This document shows positions 16,478 through 24,894 of a stretch of DNA of 64,000 bases, piece after piece. The stretch lies in the NCBI GenBank assembly GCA_019414325.1, contig DXMG01000002.1, positions 44,779 through 108,778 of the forward strand, given 5' to 3'. The translations under genes were made by a program, and so were the position numbers. The notes below the pieces were generated by a model. It ran no database searches. It was not told the DNA's origin and saw nothing but the letters and a program-made list of their open reading frames with translations. How positions within the stretch are numbered: position 1 is the stretch's first letter; the number at the start of each line of letters is the position of its first letter. This DNA comes from Collinsella sp. (lineage in GTDB: Bacteria > Actinomycetota > Coriobacteriia > Coriobacteriales > Coriobacteriaceae).

Positions 16478-19048
16478 ATGGAATTTTACGCAAGCTGCCC
16501 CGAGGGCTTTGAGTCCGCACTCGCCGACGAGCTCAAGTGGCTCGGGCTTTCGCATGTCCGCCGCCTGAAGGGCCGCGCTACGTTTGAGGGCGAGCTCGAA
16601 GAAGGCTACCGCGCCTGCCTGTGGTCGCGCCTGGCCAGCCGCGTGTTTGTGGTGCTTGGGCGCTTTGAGGCGCAGGATGCCGATGAGTTGTACGACGGCG
16701 TTTACGACATCGCCTGGGAGAGCATCGTCCGCCCCGGCGCCACCATCGCCATCACCGCCCGCGGCGTGACCGAGCAGCTGCGCAACACACGCTTCTCGGC
16801 CCTGCGCGCCAAGGACGCGCTATGCGACCGTCTGGCCGAGACCACGGGCCGTCGCGCCGATGTCGACGCCGCCGATCCCGACGTTCACCTGCTGCTTTCG
16901 CTGCGTCAACGCCGCGCGAGCATCAGTCTGGACCTTTCGGGTGACCCGCTGTTCAAGCGCCTGCCGCCCGCCGCGACCCGCGCCGGCGAGGGCGCGCACG
17001 TGTTGCGCCCCGACTACGCCGCCCTGGTGCTGGCGCAGGTCGGCTGGACCGCACTGTGCGAGCGCGAGCTGACGGCCGACGATTACGAGAACGAAGCCCT
17101 GCCCACGCTGGTCGACGCCTCGTGCGCCGGCGGCGGTCTGCTGTTGGAGGCCGTGAACATTCTGACCGACCGCGCCCCGAGCGCCGCACGCGAGCGCTGG
17201 GGCTTTGAGGGCTGGCAGCTGCACGACGCCACTCTGTGGGAGCAGCTGCTCGCCGAGGCACGCGAGCGCGAGGCTGCAGCGCGCGAGCGCCAGGCGCGCA
17301 TCGTGGCCGTAGATATCGACCCCGCCGCCCGCAAGACCGCCGAGCGCATGGTCAAGTGTGCCGGCTACAAGCGCTTTGTCGATTTTTGCGCCGCCAAGTC
17401 CGCCACCGTACTGGACCACGCGGGCGCCGTCGCCGGTGCCGCCGTGGTCGCGGATACGACCGAGACACCGCTTTCGCTCATGCATGACACCATGACGCTC
17501 ATCGGCGAGCTGCGCCGCGCGCCCGAGCTTGCCGCGGCGCCGGTCGCCGCGCTCACCCGCGACGGATTGCTGGCCCGCGCGCTCCACGCCGAGCCCGAGT
17601 GCTCGATCGCCGTCATGCCCAACAACGAGGAGGCGACCGTCGAAGTCTGGCCTTCTCTCGACCACGCCGCCGCAGCGTTTGAGGCTGCGACCAGCGCGGA
17701 TGCCGAGGCCGAGGTTGCGGATGCCAACGACGTCATCAGCGACGAAGCCGCCGCTTCCGCCATGCCCGAGCCTGCCGCCATGCTCGACCTGGGCGACGGC
17801 AAGCCGCTGCCCGTGCTCATCCCCGAGTCGGAGCAGTTCGCCAACCGCCTGCGCAAGAACGCACGTCTGCGCCGCAAGTGGGCCAAGCGCGAGGGCGTGA
17901 GCTGCTACCGCGTCTACGATGCCGACCTGCCCGACTACTCCGCCGCCATCGATCTGTACGAGGGTTGCCCGCAGACGCCGGGCCGCTGGCTCGTCATCGC
18001 CGAATACGCCGCGCCCAAGACCATCGACCCCGCGCTGGCCCAGGCCCGCATGCTCGACATCTTGGCCATCGCGCCGCGCATCCTAGATGTTCCGGCCGAA
18101 CACGTGCACGCCAAGGCCCGCATGCGTTCGCGCGGCGGCTCGCAGTACGGCAAGCAGGGTGCCGGCAAGGGCGGATCGGGCGAACGCGCCAACATCGCGC
18201 GCCGTCGCCTCCCGCTCATCGAAGAGGGCGGGCTCACCTTTGCCGTCAACTTTGACGACTATCTGGATGTGGGCATCTTCTTGGACCACCGCGTCACCCG
18301 CAACCTGGTGCGCGAGCACGCCAAGCAGGCGCGCCGCTTCCTCAACCTGTTTGCCTACACCGGCACTGCCACCTGCTACGCGGCCGATGGCGGCGTCGAG
18401 GAGACCGTGACGGTCGACCTCTCCAACACCTATCTGGACTGGGCCGAGCGCAACATGCGCCAGAACGGCTTTGTGGGGCCTCAGCATCATTTTGTGCGCG
18501 ACGACGTGCTCGCCTGGATTCGCGACCAGCGCCAGACGCGCAACCGCTGGGACCTGATCTTTGTCGACCCGCCCACGTTCTCGAACTCGTCCAAGATGGG
18601 CCGTCGCACCTGGGACGTCCAGCGCGACCATGTTGAGCTTTTGGCCGGCGTATCGCGCCTGCTCGCGCAGGGCGGCCACGCCATCTTTAGCTGCAACCTG
18701 CGAGGCTTCCGCCCCGAAACGCGCAAGCTCGCACGCGCGGGCGTGGTGCTGGAGGACATTACGGCGCAGACCATCCCCGAGGACTTCGCACGCAACCAGA
18801 AGGTGCACCACTGCTACATCGTGCGCCGCCTGCCCATCGAGGACGCCATGGCCGAAGCCGGCTTTAGCGCCGAGGAGATTGCCGAGCGAACCGAGGAGCT
18901 GCGCAACCCCGAATCCCGCAAGCCTCGCGCAGCATCGCCCGCGCACGCACAGGCCGGCAACGGCAAGTCGAACTTTGCCGCCAAACCCTCCCCCGCCGGC
19001 AAGCCCAAAAAGAAGAAGTTCTACGCCAGCAAGCCCAAGGGCAAATAA
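16478..19048 (+). CDS. rlmL: Bifunctional 23S rRNA methyltransferase RlmKL-like, RlmL half apparently degenerate
   Basis: 856 residues, longer than the ~700 of E. coli RlmKL. It has an N-terminal THUMP region (WSRLASRVFVVLG, LRNTRFSALRAKDA), an RlmL-type domain (about 160-440) and an RlmK domain (about 480-800) containing NRLRKN, CYRVYDADLPDY, GIFLDHR, LFAYTGTAT and DPPTFSNSSKM. The RlmK half looks intact for m7G2069. In the RlmL half the SAM motif DPMCGSGT reads DASCAGGG (about 211) and the catalytic NPPYGER is replaced by ADTTETPLS (about 325), so m2G2445 activity is doubtful. A basic tail rich in Lys/Pro/Ala (about 810-856) and an Ala/Asp/Glu-rich insert (about 400-430) explain the extra length. 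Confidence 0.92.
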   Translation: MEFYASCPEGFESALADELKWLGLSHVRRLKGRATFEGELEEGYRACLWSRLASRVFVVLGRFEAQDADELYDGVYDIAWESIVRPGATIAITARGVTEQLRNTRFSALRAKDALCDRLAETTGRRADVDAADPDVHLLLSLRQRRASISLDLSGDPLFKRLPPAATRAGEGAHVLRPDYAALVLAQVGWTALCERELTADDYENEALPTLVDASCAGGGLLLEAVNILTDRAPSAARERWGFEGWQLHDATLWEQLLAEAREREAAARERQARIVAVDIDPAARKTAERMVKCAGYKRFVDFCAAKSATVLDHAGAVAGAAVVADTTETPLSLMHDTMTLIGELRRAPELAAAPVAALTRDGLLARALHAEPECSIAVMPNNEEATVEVWPSLDHAAAAFEAATSADAEAEVADANDVISDEAAASAMPEPAAMLDLGDGKPLPVLIPESEQFANRLRKNARLRRKWAKREGVSCYRVYDADLPDYSAAIDLYEGCPQTPGRWLVIAEYAAPKTIDPALAQARMLDILAIAPRILDVPAEHVHAKARMRSRGGSQYGKQGAGKGGSGERANIARRRLPLIEEGGLTFAVNFDDYLDVGIFLDHRVTRNLVREHAKQARRFLNLFAYTGTATCYAADGGVEETVTVDLSNTYLDWAERNMRQNGFVGPQHHFVRDDVLAWIRDQRQTRNRWDLIFVDPPTFSNSSKMGRRTWDVQRDHVELLAGVSRLLAQGGHAIFSCNLRGFRPETRKLARAGVVLEDITAQTIPEDFARNQKVHHCYIVRRLPIEDAMAEAGFSAEEIAERTEELRNPESRKPRAASPAHAQAGNGKSNFAAKPSPAGKPKKKKFYASKPKGK

Positions 19049-19051
19049 CAA

Positions 19052-19118
19052 AGTTGCGGTGGAATAGTTCCTAAAAATGCCTGGTAAAGGCCCAAACAGG
19101 AACTATTTCACCGCAACT
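19052..19118. repeat. Hairpin repeat, GTTGCGGTG family, copy 1
   Basis: 21-bp arms: AGTTGCGGTGGAATAGTTCC plus T (19052-19072) pair with 19098-19118 with one G:T mismatch. The loop holds a small inner hairpin GCCT/AGGC. It starts 3 bp after the rlmKL stop. The second copy is at 37898-37966 and shares the outer 15 bp and the loop motif AAAGGC, while the inner arm bases differ but still pair. Confidence 0.75.
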
Positions 19119-19142
19119 CATATTGGGATGATGGTTGGCGAT

Positions 19143-19856
19143 CTAGCCTTGGATGACCAGGCGGTAGCCGATACCCACGTGCGTTTGGATATAGCGCGGA
19201 TGCGCGGGGTCGGACTCGATCTTCTTACGCAACGTGCCCATAAAGACGCGCAGGCTCGCCAGATCGCTCTTGGTCGCCGTGCCCCAAATCTCGTGCAGGA
19301 TATATTGGTGCGTCAGCACCTTGTCGGCGTTGTGCGCCAGCAGGCACAAAAGCTTGTACTCGATCGGCGTCAGATGCAGTTCCTCGCCATCCATCATGGC
19401 GATGCCGGCATCAAAATCGATATGCAGCTCACCGGTATCGAACGAGCCCTCGGAGGCAACGCCGCCCGTTTGCGCATACGAAAGGCGGCGGAGGGTGGTG
19501 CGAATGCGCGCGAGCAGCTCCTCGACCGAAAACGGCTTGGTCAGGTAGTCGTCGGCGCCAGCATCGAGCGCGCGGATCTTGTCCGCATCCTCACTGCGCG
19601 CCGAGACCACAATGATCGGCATGCCCGACCATGCGCGCACCGACTCGACTACCTTGACACCGTCCATATCAGGCAGGCCCAGGTCAAGCAGTACAATGCT
19701 CGGTGCCTGCGACGAGGCGGCGGCGATTGCGGCGTGAGCGGTCTCCACAGCCATATGGCGCAAGCCGTGCGCCTCGAGCGCGGCAACGATAAGGTTGCGG
19801 ACGGCGGGATCGTCCTCAACGACCAAGATGAGTGGTTTTGCAGCAGAGTTCGGCAC
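19143..19856 (-). CDS. kdpE: KdpE-like response regulator (OmpR family)
   Basis: 237 residues from a GTG at 19856. GGAG lies just upstream and overlaps the end of the kinase gene, so translation is coupled. The receiver domain has acidic pair Asp15/Asp16 in VVEDD and phospho-acceptor Asp58 in LLDLGLPDMDG. The C-terminal OmpR-type winged helix contains LTPIEYKLLCLLAHN and HVGIGYRLV, close to KdpE. It lies in a kup-kdpD-kdpE order, so it very likely controls potassium uptake, here possibly the neighbouring kup rather than a KdpFABC pump. Confidence 0.88.
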   Translation of the reverse strand: MPNSAAKPLILVVEDDPAVRNLIVAALEAHGLRHMAVETAHAAIAAASSQAPSIVLLDLGLPDMDGVKVVESVRAWSGMPIIVVSARSEDADKIRALDAGADDYLTKPFSVEELLARIRTTLRRLSYAQTGGVASEGSFDTGELHIDFDAGIAMMDGEELHLTPIEYKLLCLLAHNADKVLTHQYILHEIWGTATKSDLASLRVFMGTLRKKIESDPAHPRYIQTHVGIGYRLVIQG

Positions 19857-19860
19857 GGCG

Positions 19861-21486
19861 CTACTCCTTATCAAACGAAACGTCGGCGGCGGGAAGCTCA
19901 ATCGTAAAGACCGAGCCGTGCGGATCCGCCGCGGCAACCTCTATGCTACCGCCATGTGCCAGCGCAATGGAACGACACAGGGATAATCCCAGGCCCACGC
20001 TGCGGCGGCTATCGGCCAGGCCATGGTTGGCGGTGTAGAACGACTCAAAGATACGCTCGCGGTCCTCGGGCGCAATGCCCGGGCCGTCATCGGCAACCGA
20101 GCACGCCACGCGCCCATCGCCGAAGTCAATCGAGATCACGATATGCGAGCCCGCAGGCGTATAGGTAATGGCGTTGTTCACCAGGTTGACCACCAGCTGC
20201 ACCATCAGGCGCGCATCGACGTTGACGAGCGCCGGCTCATCGCACGCCACCACCTTAAGGTCGTGCTCGCGCACGGCCGGGTTCACGTGGCGCAGCGCCT
20301 CCTCGACGATATCGTCCATGAGCTCGAGCGTGGTCGACAGGTGCATGCCGCCGCCCTCGAGCTTGGTGATGGCGAGCAGATTCTCGACAGTGGCGTTGAG
20401 CCATTGCGCGTCCGAGCGAATGGATAGGAGCATGCCGCGGCGTGTCTGGTCGTCGAGCACGGCCGTGCCGGTCGAGCCCTGGTCGAGCAACACGTCGGCA
20501 TTACCCGAAATACTGGTAAGCGGCGTGCGCAGATCGTGCGAGATGGAGCGCAGCAAGTTGGCACGCAGCTGCTCGTTTTTAGCGAGCACCGCCGCCTCCT
20601 CGCGGGCCTCCATGGCGCGGGCGCGATCGAGCGCCAGCTCGCCTTCGCTCACGATGGCATCGGCAAGCGTCCGCTCCTCGGGCGTCAGCGCATCGGGCTT
20701 GGCGACAATGGCGAACACCCCCACCACCGAGGCGGGATCGCCCGCGCGCACCATGGTGTCGCCCGAGCGCACGGTCAGGTATATGCCGTAGAACGCCGAG
20801 GCGCCATAGGTGGCATCGAGCGGCGTTCCCACATAGGCGGACGCCGAGAGCCGCGGCGGCATCTGCGGCGCCAGCTGGTGTACCGGCGCGGCATCGCCCA
20901 CGGCCGTGTACGTCGTGCGCGGCAGCAGGTCATCGTTATCGGCATCGGCGCTATACCACACGACCGGACAGTCCGAAAGACGCGCCAGCTGCGTTGCCAT
21001 AGCGTGCACAATCTGTTGCTGATCGCCACACCGCTGCAGCATGCGGTTGGTCTCGAGCACCATCTGCGTGCGACGGTCGCTGGCGGCAGCCTGCGCCAAG
21101 GCGCGGCGCAGGGCCAGCGCGATCGAGCTCGACACGAGCGAGACCGCAAACATGATAAAGAACATGCCGGGATAGACGCGGTCGATAAACGACAGCGCGT
21201 AGCGCGGGTCGACAAACAAGAAGTTGTAGAGCGCCACGGCGGCAGCCGAGCTCAGCAGGCAGTACAGGCGGCTCCAGGTAAAGAAAGCGCACAGCTGCAC
21301 GGCGAACACATAGACGATCATGATGCTCGGCACGAGCCCCGGATGGTCGAGCAGCGCGCCCACAATCGTCGCCGCGGCTAGCAGCCCCGCCGATACGCAG
21401 GCGTCATACAGAGGGCTGCGACGCGTCAGCGTTGTACGCCGCCACCAAAAGTTCTCGGCAATATCGCCGTCCGCACGGACGTCCAT
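19861..21486 (-). CDS. KdpD-like sensor histidine kinase lacking the N-terminal KdpD/Usp domains
   Basis: 541 residues, far shorter than the ~900 of full KdpD. It starts with four transmembrane helices of the DUF4118 type (about 28-125), then a GAF-like region (about 140-290), HisKA with His about 317 in ISHDLRTPLTSISGN, and HATPase_c with NLVNNAITYTP, DDGPGIAPEDRERIFE and VGLGLSLCRS. The N-terminal ATP-binding KdpD and Usp domains, which regulate full-length KdpD, are missing. Its stop lies 4 bp before the regulator start. It probably senses K+ or envelope state and phosphorylates the adjacent KdpE-like protein. Confidence 0.88.
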   Translation of the reverse strand: MDVRADGDIAENFWWRRTTLTRRSPLYDACVSAGLLAAATIVGALLDHPGLVPSIMIVYVFAVQLCAFFTWSRLYCLLSSAAAVALYNFLFVDPRYALSFIDRVYPGMFFIMFAVSLVSSSIALALRRALAQAAASDRRTQMVLETNRMLQRCGDQQQIVHAMATQLARLSDCPVVWYSADADNDDLLPRTTYTAVGDAAPVHQLAPQMPPRLSASAYVGTPLDATYGASAFYGIYLTVRSGDTMVRAGDPASVVGVFAIVAKPDALTPEERTLADAIVSEGELALDRARAMEAREEAAVLAKNEQLRANLLRSISHDLRTPLTSISGNADVLLDQGSTGTAVLDDQTRRGMLLSIRSDAQWLNATVENLLAITKLEGGGMHLSTTLELMDDIVEEALRHVNPAVREHDLKVVACDEPALVNVDARLMVQLVVNLVNNAITYTPAGSHIVISIDFGDGRVACSVADDGPGIAPEDRERIFESFYTANHGLADSRRSVGLGLSLCRSIALAHGGSIEVAAADPHGSVFTIELPAADVSFDKE

Positions 21487-21516
21487 CAGCGCCCCACCCC
21501 TCTCTCAAAAACAAAA

Positions 21517-21551
21517 ACCACCACAAAGGGGACTGGCACCTTTGCGGTGGT
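21517..21551. repeat. Short hairpin repeat, CAAAGGG-core family, copy 2
   Basis: CCACCACAAAGG (21518-21529) pairs with CCTTTGCGGTGG (21539-21550), one mismatch, around GGACTGGCA. A second right arm, CCTTGTGGTGGTT (21558-21570), could pair with the same left arm. It lies in the 135-bp gap between kup and the kdpD-like gene. Confidence 0.75.
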
Positions 21552-21621
21552 GGCCTCCTTGTGGTGGTTCCAAGTGTATAGCCTTGCAGCGTGCGGTCGC
21601 TAGACAAACAGCAGACGTCGA

Positions 21622-23649
21622 CTACGGGCGCTCGTCGGGGGCCAGGCGCTGCATCTTGTTCACGGCCTTGAACTTGGTGAACAGCGGCACGTACTCAAAG
21701 CTCACGTTGGAGTTCTCCAGGCCGTACCAGCGTGCAGGCGTGCCGGCGGCGCGGCGAATGATGTACTTGAGCGTGATGGCCGTACGCTCGCTGGGCTCCA
21801 CATCGCTTTCGGGCGCCAGAAGCTTACGGATCAGGACGAACTTGAACGTACCGATGTTACCCGGATCCTTGTAGACCGAGTAGTCATGCGTCTGCGGCGG
21901 CAGCTCGCCGGTGGCAGCCAGGTCCTGAACAACCTGACGCAGGTAGGCATTGACGCGCTGGTTGATCTTGTAGCCCAGGTACAGATGCACGCGGAACACG
22001 TAGTCGGTGCCGAACGTCTCGACCGAATAGGCAAAGGTGTGCGGTTCGTCCATGGTCTCGACATTCACAAACCACCAGGCGCGGGCGCGCTTGGGATGCT
22101 TGTCCAAGATCGAATAGACGATATCGCGGTCGATGTAGTCGGTACGGGCGTCCTTGGTCAGGTACACGACGTTGTCGCTCATGCGCTCGTAACGGTCGTC
22201 GTCACGCAGGCGCTTGAGCTGCGGCAGGTAGCTGCGCAGCGGCAGCAGCGTAAACTGGCGCTGCTCGACCGCCGTGCCGTTGTACCAGCACACCATAATG
22301 CCCATGATGAGTGCAGCCATGAGGATGGTGAAGTAGCCGCCGTGGAAGAACTTGGTGAGCGAGCTCACGAAGAAGAAGCCTTCGAGCAAAAGGAAGAAGG
22401 CCGCGAAGATCCACGGAGCAACCTTGAGCTTGCGCTCCTCGTGCAGGTAGAAGAAGAGCAGCAGCGTGGTGCACATCATAGTCAGCGTAATGGCAAGGCC
22501 GTAGGCGGCTTCCATATGCGCCGAGTTCTGGAACAGCAGCACCACGATGACGCAGCCGACAAGCATGACGTTGTTGACCATGGGGATGTAGAGCTGGCCC
22601 TTGGTCTCGGCAGGGTAGAAGACCTGCATGTGCGGCATAAGGTCCAGACGGCTGGCCTCGGACACCAGCGAGAATGCGCCGGTGATGAGCGCCTGCGAGG
22701 CGATGATGGCCGCAACGGTGGAAAGGCCGACGGCAAAGGGACGCAGGCCCGGGGTGAGCATCTGGTAGAAGGGGTTGAGGTCGGCGATACCCATGAGCTC
22801 GGGGTTGGCGGCGTTGTTGATAAGCCACGCGCCCTGGCCCATATAGGAAAGCAGCAGACAGCACTTAACGAACGGCCAGGTGGCGTAGATGTTGCCGCGG
22901 CCCACGTGGCCCATGTCGGAATAGAGCGCCTCGGCACCGGTGGTGGCAAGGAAGCAGCTGCCCAGAATCATGATGCCCGCGTGGTTGTTGGGGCTCAACA
23001 AAAAGCCGATGCCACGCAGCGGGTTGAGGCACAGCAGCACCGCGGGGTGCTGGAAGACAAAGAACAGACCCGTGCCGCCCAAGAACAGGAACCACAGCGT
23101 CATGATGGGGCCAAAGGCGTGACCGATCTTGGCCGTACCGATACGTTGTACCAAGAAGAGCGCGATGATGATGGCAAGCGTGATGGCCACGACACGGCCC
23201 TGATCGTCACCCAACACAGCATGGACCGCCGGGATGGTGCGCAGGCCCTCGATGGCCGTGGTAACGGTAACGGCGGGCGTCAGGATGCCGTCAGCGAGCA
23301 ATGCGGCGCCGCCCAGCATGGCGGGGATGATGAGCCACTTGCCGCAGCGCTTGACCAGGCTGTACAGGGCAAAGATACCGCCCTCGCCGTGGTTGTCGGC
23401 GCGCAGCGAGATCAGCACGTACTTGACGGTCGTCAGCAGCGTGACCGTCCACACGACAAGGGAGAGCGCACCAAGCACGAACTCCTCCGTGACGCTTCCG
23501 ATGCCGCCGTTGCCGGCAACGAGCGCCTTGGTTACATACATAGGGCTGGTGCCGATATCGCCGTACACCACGCCCAGCGTGACGAGCATCGCCGAGATAC
23601 TCACAGGAATCGCAGCGTGCGAGGCTGCCTCCTTGGCCTTTTGTTCCAT
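21622..23649 (-). CDS. kup: KUP-family potassium uptake protein
   Basis: 675 residues from ATG 23649, preferred to a TTG six codons upstream because GGAGG lies 10 bp before it. The family signature VVYGDIGTSPMYV is near the N-terminus. About 12 membrane helices follow, then a hydrophilic C-terminal domain (about 480-675). The LITGAFSLVSEASRL stretch is the conserved KUP core. It is a K+/H+ symporter in the cytoplasmic membrane. It is first in a co-directional run with a KdpD-like kinase and KdpE-like regulator, a linkage that suggests two-component control of Kup. Confidence 0.95.
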   Translation of the reverse strand: MEQKAKEAASHAAIPVSISAMLVTLGVVYGDIGTSPMYVTKALVAGNGGIGSVTEEFVLGALSLVVWTVTLLTTVKYVLISLRADNHGEGGIFALYSLVKRCGKWLIIPAMLGGAALLADGILTPAVTVTTAIEGLRTIPAVHAVLGDDQGRVVAITLAIIIALFLVQRIGTAKIGHAFGPIMTLWFLFLGGTGLFFVFQHPAVLLCLNPLRGIGFLLSPNNHAGIMILGSCFLATTGAEALYSDMGHVGRGNIYATWPFVKCCLLLSYMGQGAWLINNAANPELMGIADLNPFYQMLTPGLRPFAVGLSTVAAIIASQALITGAFSLVSEASRLDLMPHMQVFYPAETKGQLYIPMVNNVMLVGCVIVVLLFQNSAHMEAAYGLAITLTMMCTTLLLFFYLHEERKLKVAPWIFAAFFLLLEGFFFVSSLTKFFHGGYFTILMAALIMGIMVCWYNGTAVEQRQFTLLPLRSYLPQLKRLRDDDRYERMSDNVVYLTKDARTDYIDRDIVYSILDKHPKRARAWWFVNVETMDEPHTFAYSVETFGTDYVFRVHLYLGYKINQRVNAYLRQVVQDLAATGELPPQTHDYSVYKDPGNIGTFKFVLIRKLLAPESDVEPSERTAITLKYIIRRAAGTPARWYGLENSNVSFEYVPLFTKFKAVNKMQRLAPDERP

Positions 23650-23771
23650 AAGCCGGTTTCCTCCCAACTTTAACGTTCGAGGGGATTATAGGTAATCGGC
23701 CCATGTTTTAATGCACTGTTTTCCCAGCTAGATAAAGATTTATACAGTCTTTAGGCTACCGCGGCGATATG

Positions 23772-23806
23772 GAATGTGACAAAGGGACTGTCCCCTTGTC
23801 ACATTC
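23772..23806. repeat. Short hairpin repeat, CAAAGGG-core family, copy 3
   Basis: GAATGTGACAAAGGGAC (from 23772) folds back on CCCCTTGTCACATTC (to 23806). It abuts the stop codon of the nitroreductase gene (23808), so it forms the first part of that gene's 3' end. Confidence 0.78.
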
Positions 23807-23807
23807 G

Positions 23808-24680
23808 TCATTTTCCGAGCCAGTTTTTGAACCACCACTCCATGGAGCGACTCATCTCGGCCATAAAGGGACTGGTGTGCTTGCGGGTATAGATGTCCAC
23901 GACGCGCTCCCCCACCTCGCGGGCATGCGGGCGAAACATCGCATCCATCTCGGCCACCTGCGCGTCCATGGTCGCGGCATCGGCGCGGCGATAGCGTTCC
24001 TCGTGTACCAGGTTTACCACGGGGTGCGCGATTGCCGGGCGTTCCTTACGGGGCGTGCCGATGATGAGCATCGACAGCGGCACGGTATACGCAGGCAGAT
24101 CCAGCAGCTCGGCCACTTCCTCGGCATTCTCGACGATATCGCCGATGTAGCAGCTCCCCAGGCCCAGGGCCTCGGCGGCGACCACGGCATTTTGCGCGGC
24201 GATCACGGCGTCCTGTGCCGCGATGGCAAAGTCGCCCAGACCCGGCGCGCGACGGGGCGACTTGCCCGTGCGCTCTACAAACTCGGGCTCAAAGCAGCCC
24301 ACGTGCTCAAACAGATCGATCCACTTGGCATAATCGACCACAAATATTAGTGCCCAGGGCGCCTTGGCGATCATGGGCTGGTGGTCACACAGGTCGGCCA
24401 GACGGTCCAGCATAGTCTGCTCGCGAATGCTCACGATGGAATACATCATCATGGCGCCCGCCGACGGTGCACGGCTCGCCGCGTGCAAGATCGCCGCCCG
24501 TTGCTCGTCGGTCACCGCTACGGGACGGTCGTTGTCATCGCGCGCAAAAGCGCGCGTGGATGAACGGTGCTCCAAAATGTCCAGCACCGCGTTGCCCGTA
24601 GTCTCGACCGGATAGCCGTACGTATCCACGACCGCAGCTCTGTCGCCGCCCATGTCCGCCTTGCAAACCTGCTCGCTCAT
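23808..24680 (-). CDS. Nitroreductase-family FMN oxidoreductase
   Basis: 290 residues. The nitroreductase core carries RSSTRAF (FMN phosphate contact, about 39-45), ASRAPSAGAMMMYS and EALGLGSCYIGDI, and an extended C-terminal region ends in EMSRSMEWWFKNW. Such flavoproteins reduce nitro-aromatics, quinones or flavins with NAD(P)H in the cytoplasm; the natural substrate is unknown. It appears monocistronic, with a hairpin repeat directly at its stop. Confidence 0.87.
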   Translation of the reverse strand: MSEQVCKADMGGDRAAVVDTYGYPVETTGNAVLDILEHRSSTRAFARDDNDRPVAVTDEQRAAILHAASRAPSAGAMMMYSIVSIREQTMLDRLADLCDHQPMIAKAPWALIFVVDYAKWIDLFEHVGCFEPEFVERTGKSPRRAPGLGDFAIAAQDAVIAAQNAVVAAEALGLGSCYIGDIVENAEEVAELLDLPAYTVPLSMLIIGTPRKERPAIAHPVVNLVHEERYRRADAATMDAQVAEMDAMFRPHAREVGERVVDIYTRKHTSPFMAEMSRSMEWWFKNWLGK

Positions 24681-24894
24681 CGCCCTACCCTCGCCATTTC
24701 TTTAAGAAGCCTTTACGTTTCCGTGTAATTCCCGTCCATTATCGCGCAGGTCGCCACTCCATTGCGCCACACCGCCACACATGCGCGTTAATATGGCTGG
24801 TTGTTGTGCGCAGCCACCAATTGCAGCGCATATCTTGGTAACAATCGGGTAAACCCCCGCTTTCGTAGGTTTTAAGTTTGTGAGGAGTCTCAGC

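Noticed and set aside
21886..23673. 595-codon + strand open frame opposite kup
   Set aside because: Antisense to a textbook KUP protein; low-complexity His/Gln/Asp-rich translation, no family likeness.
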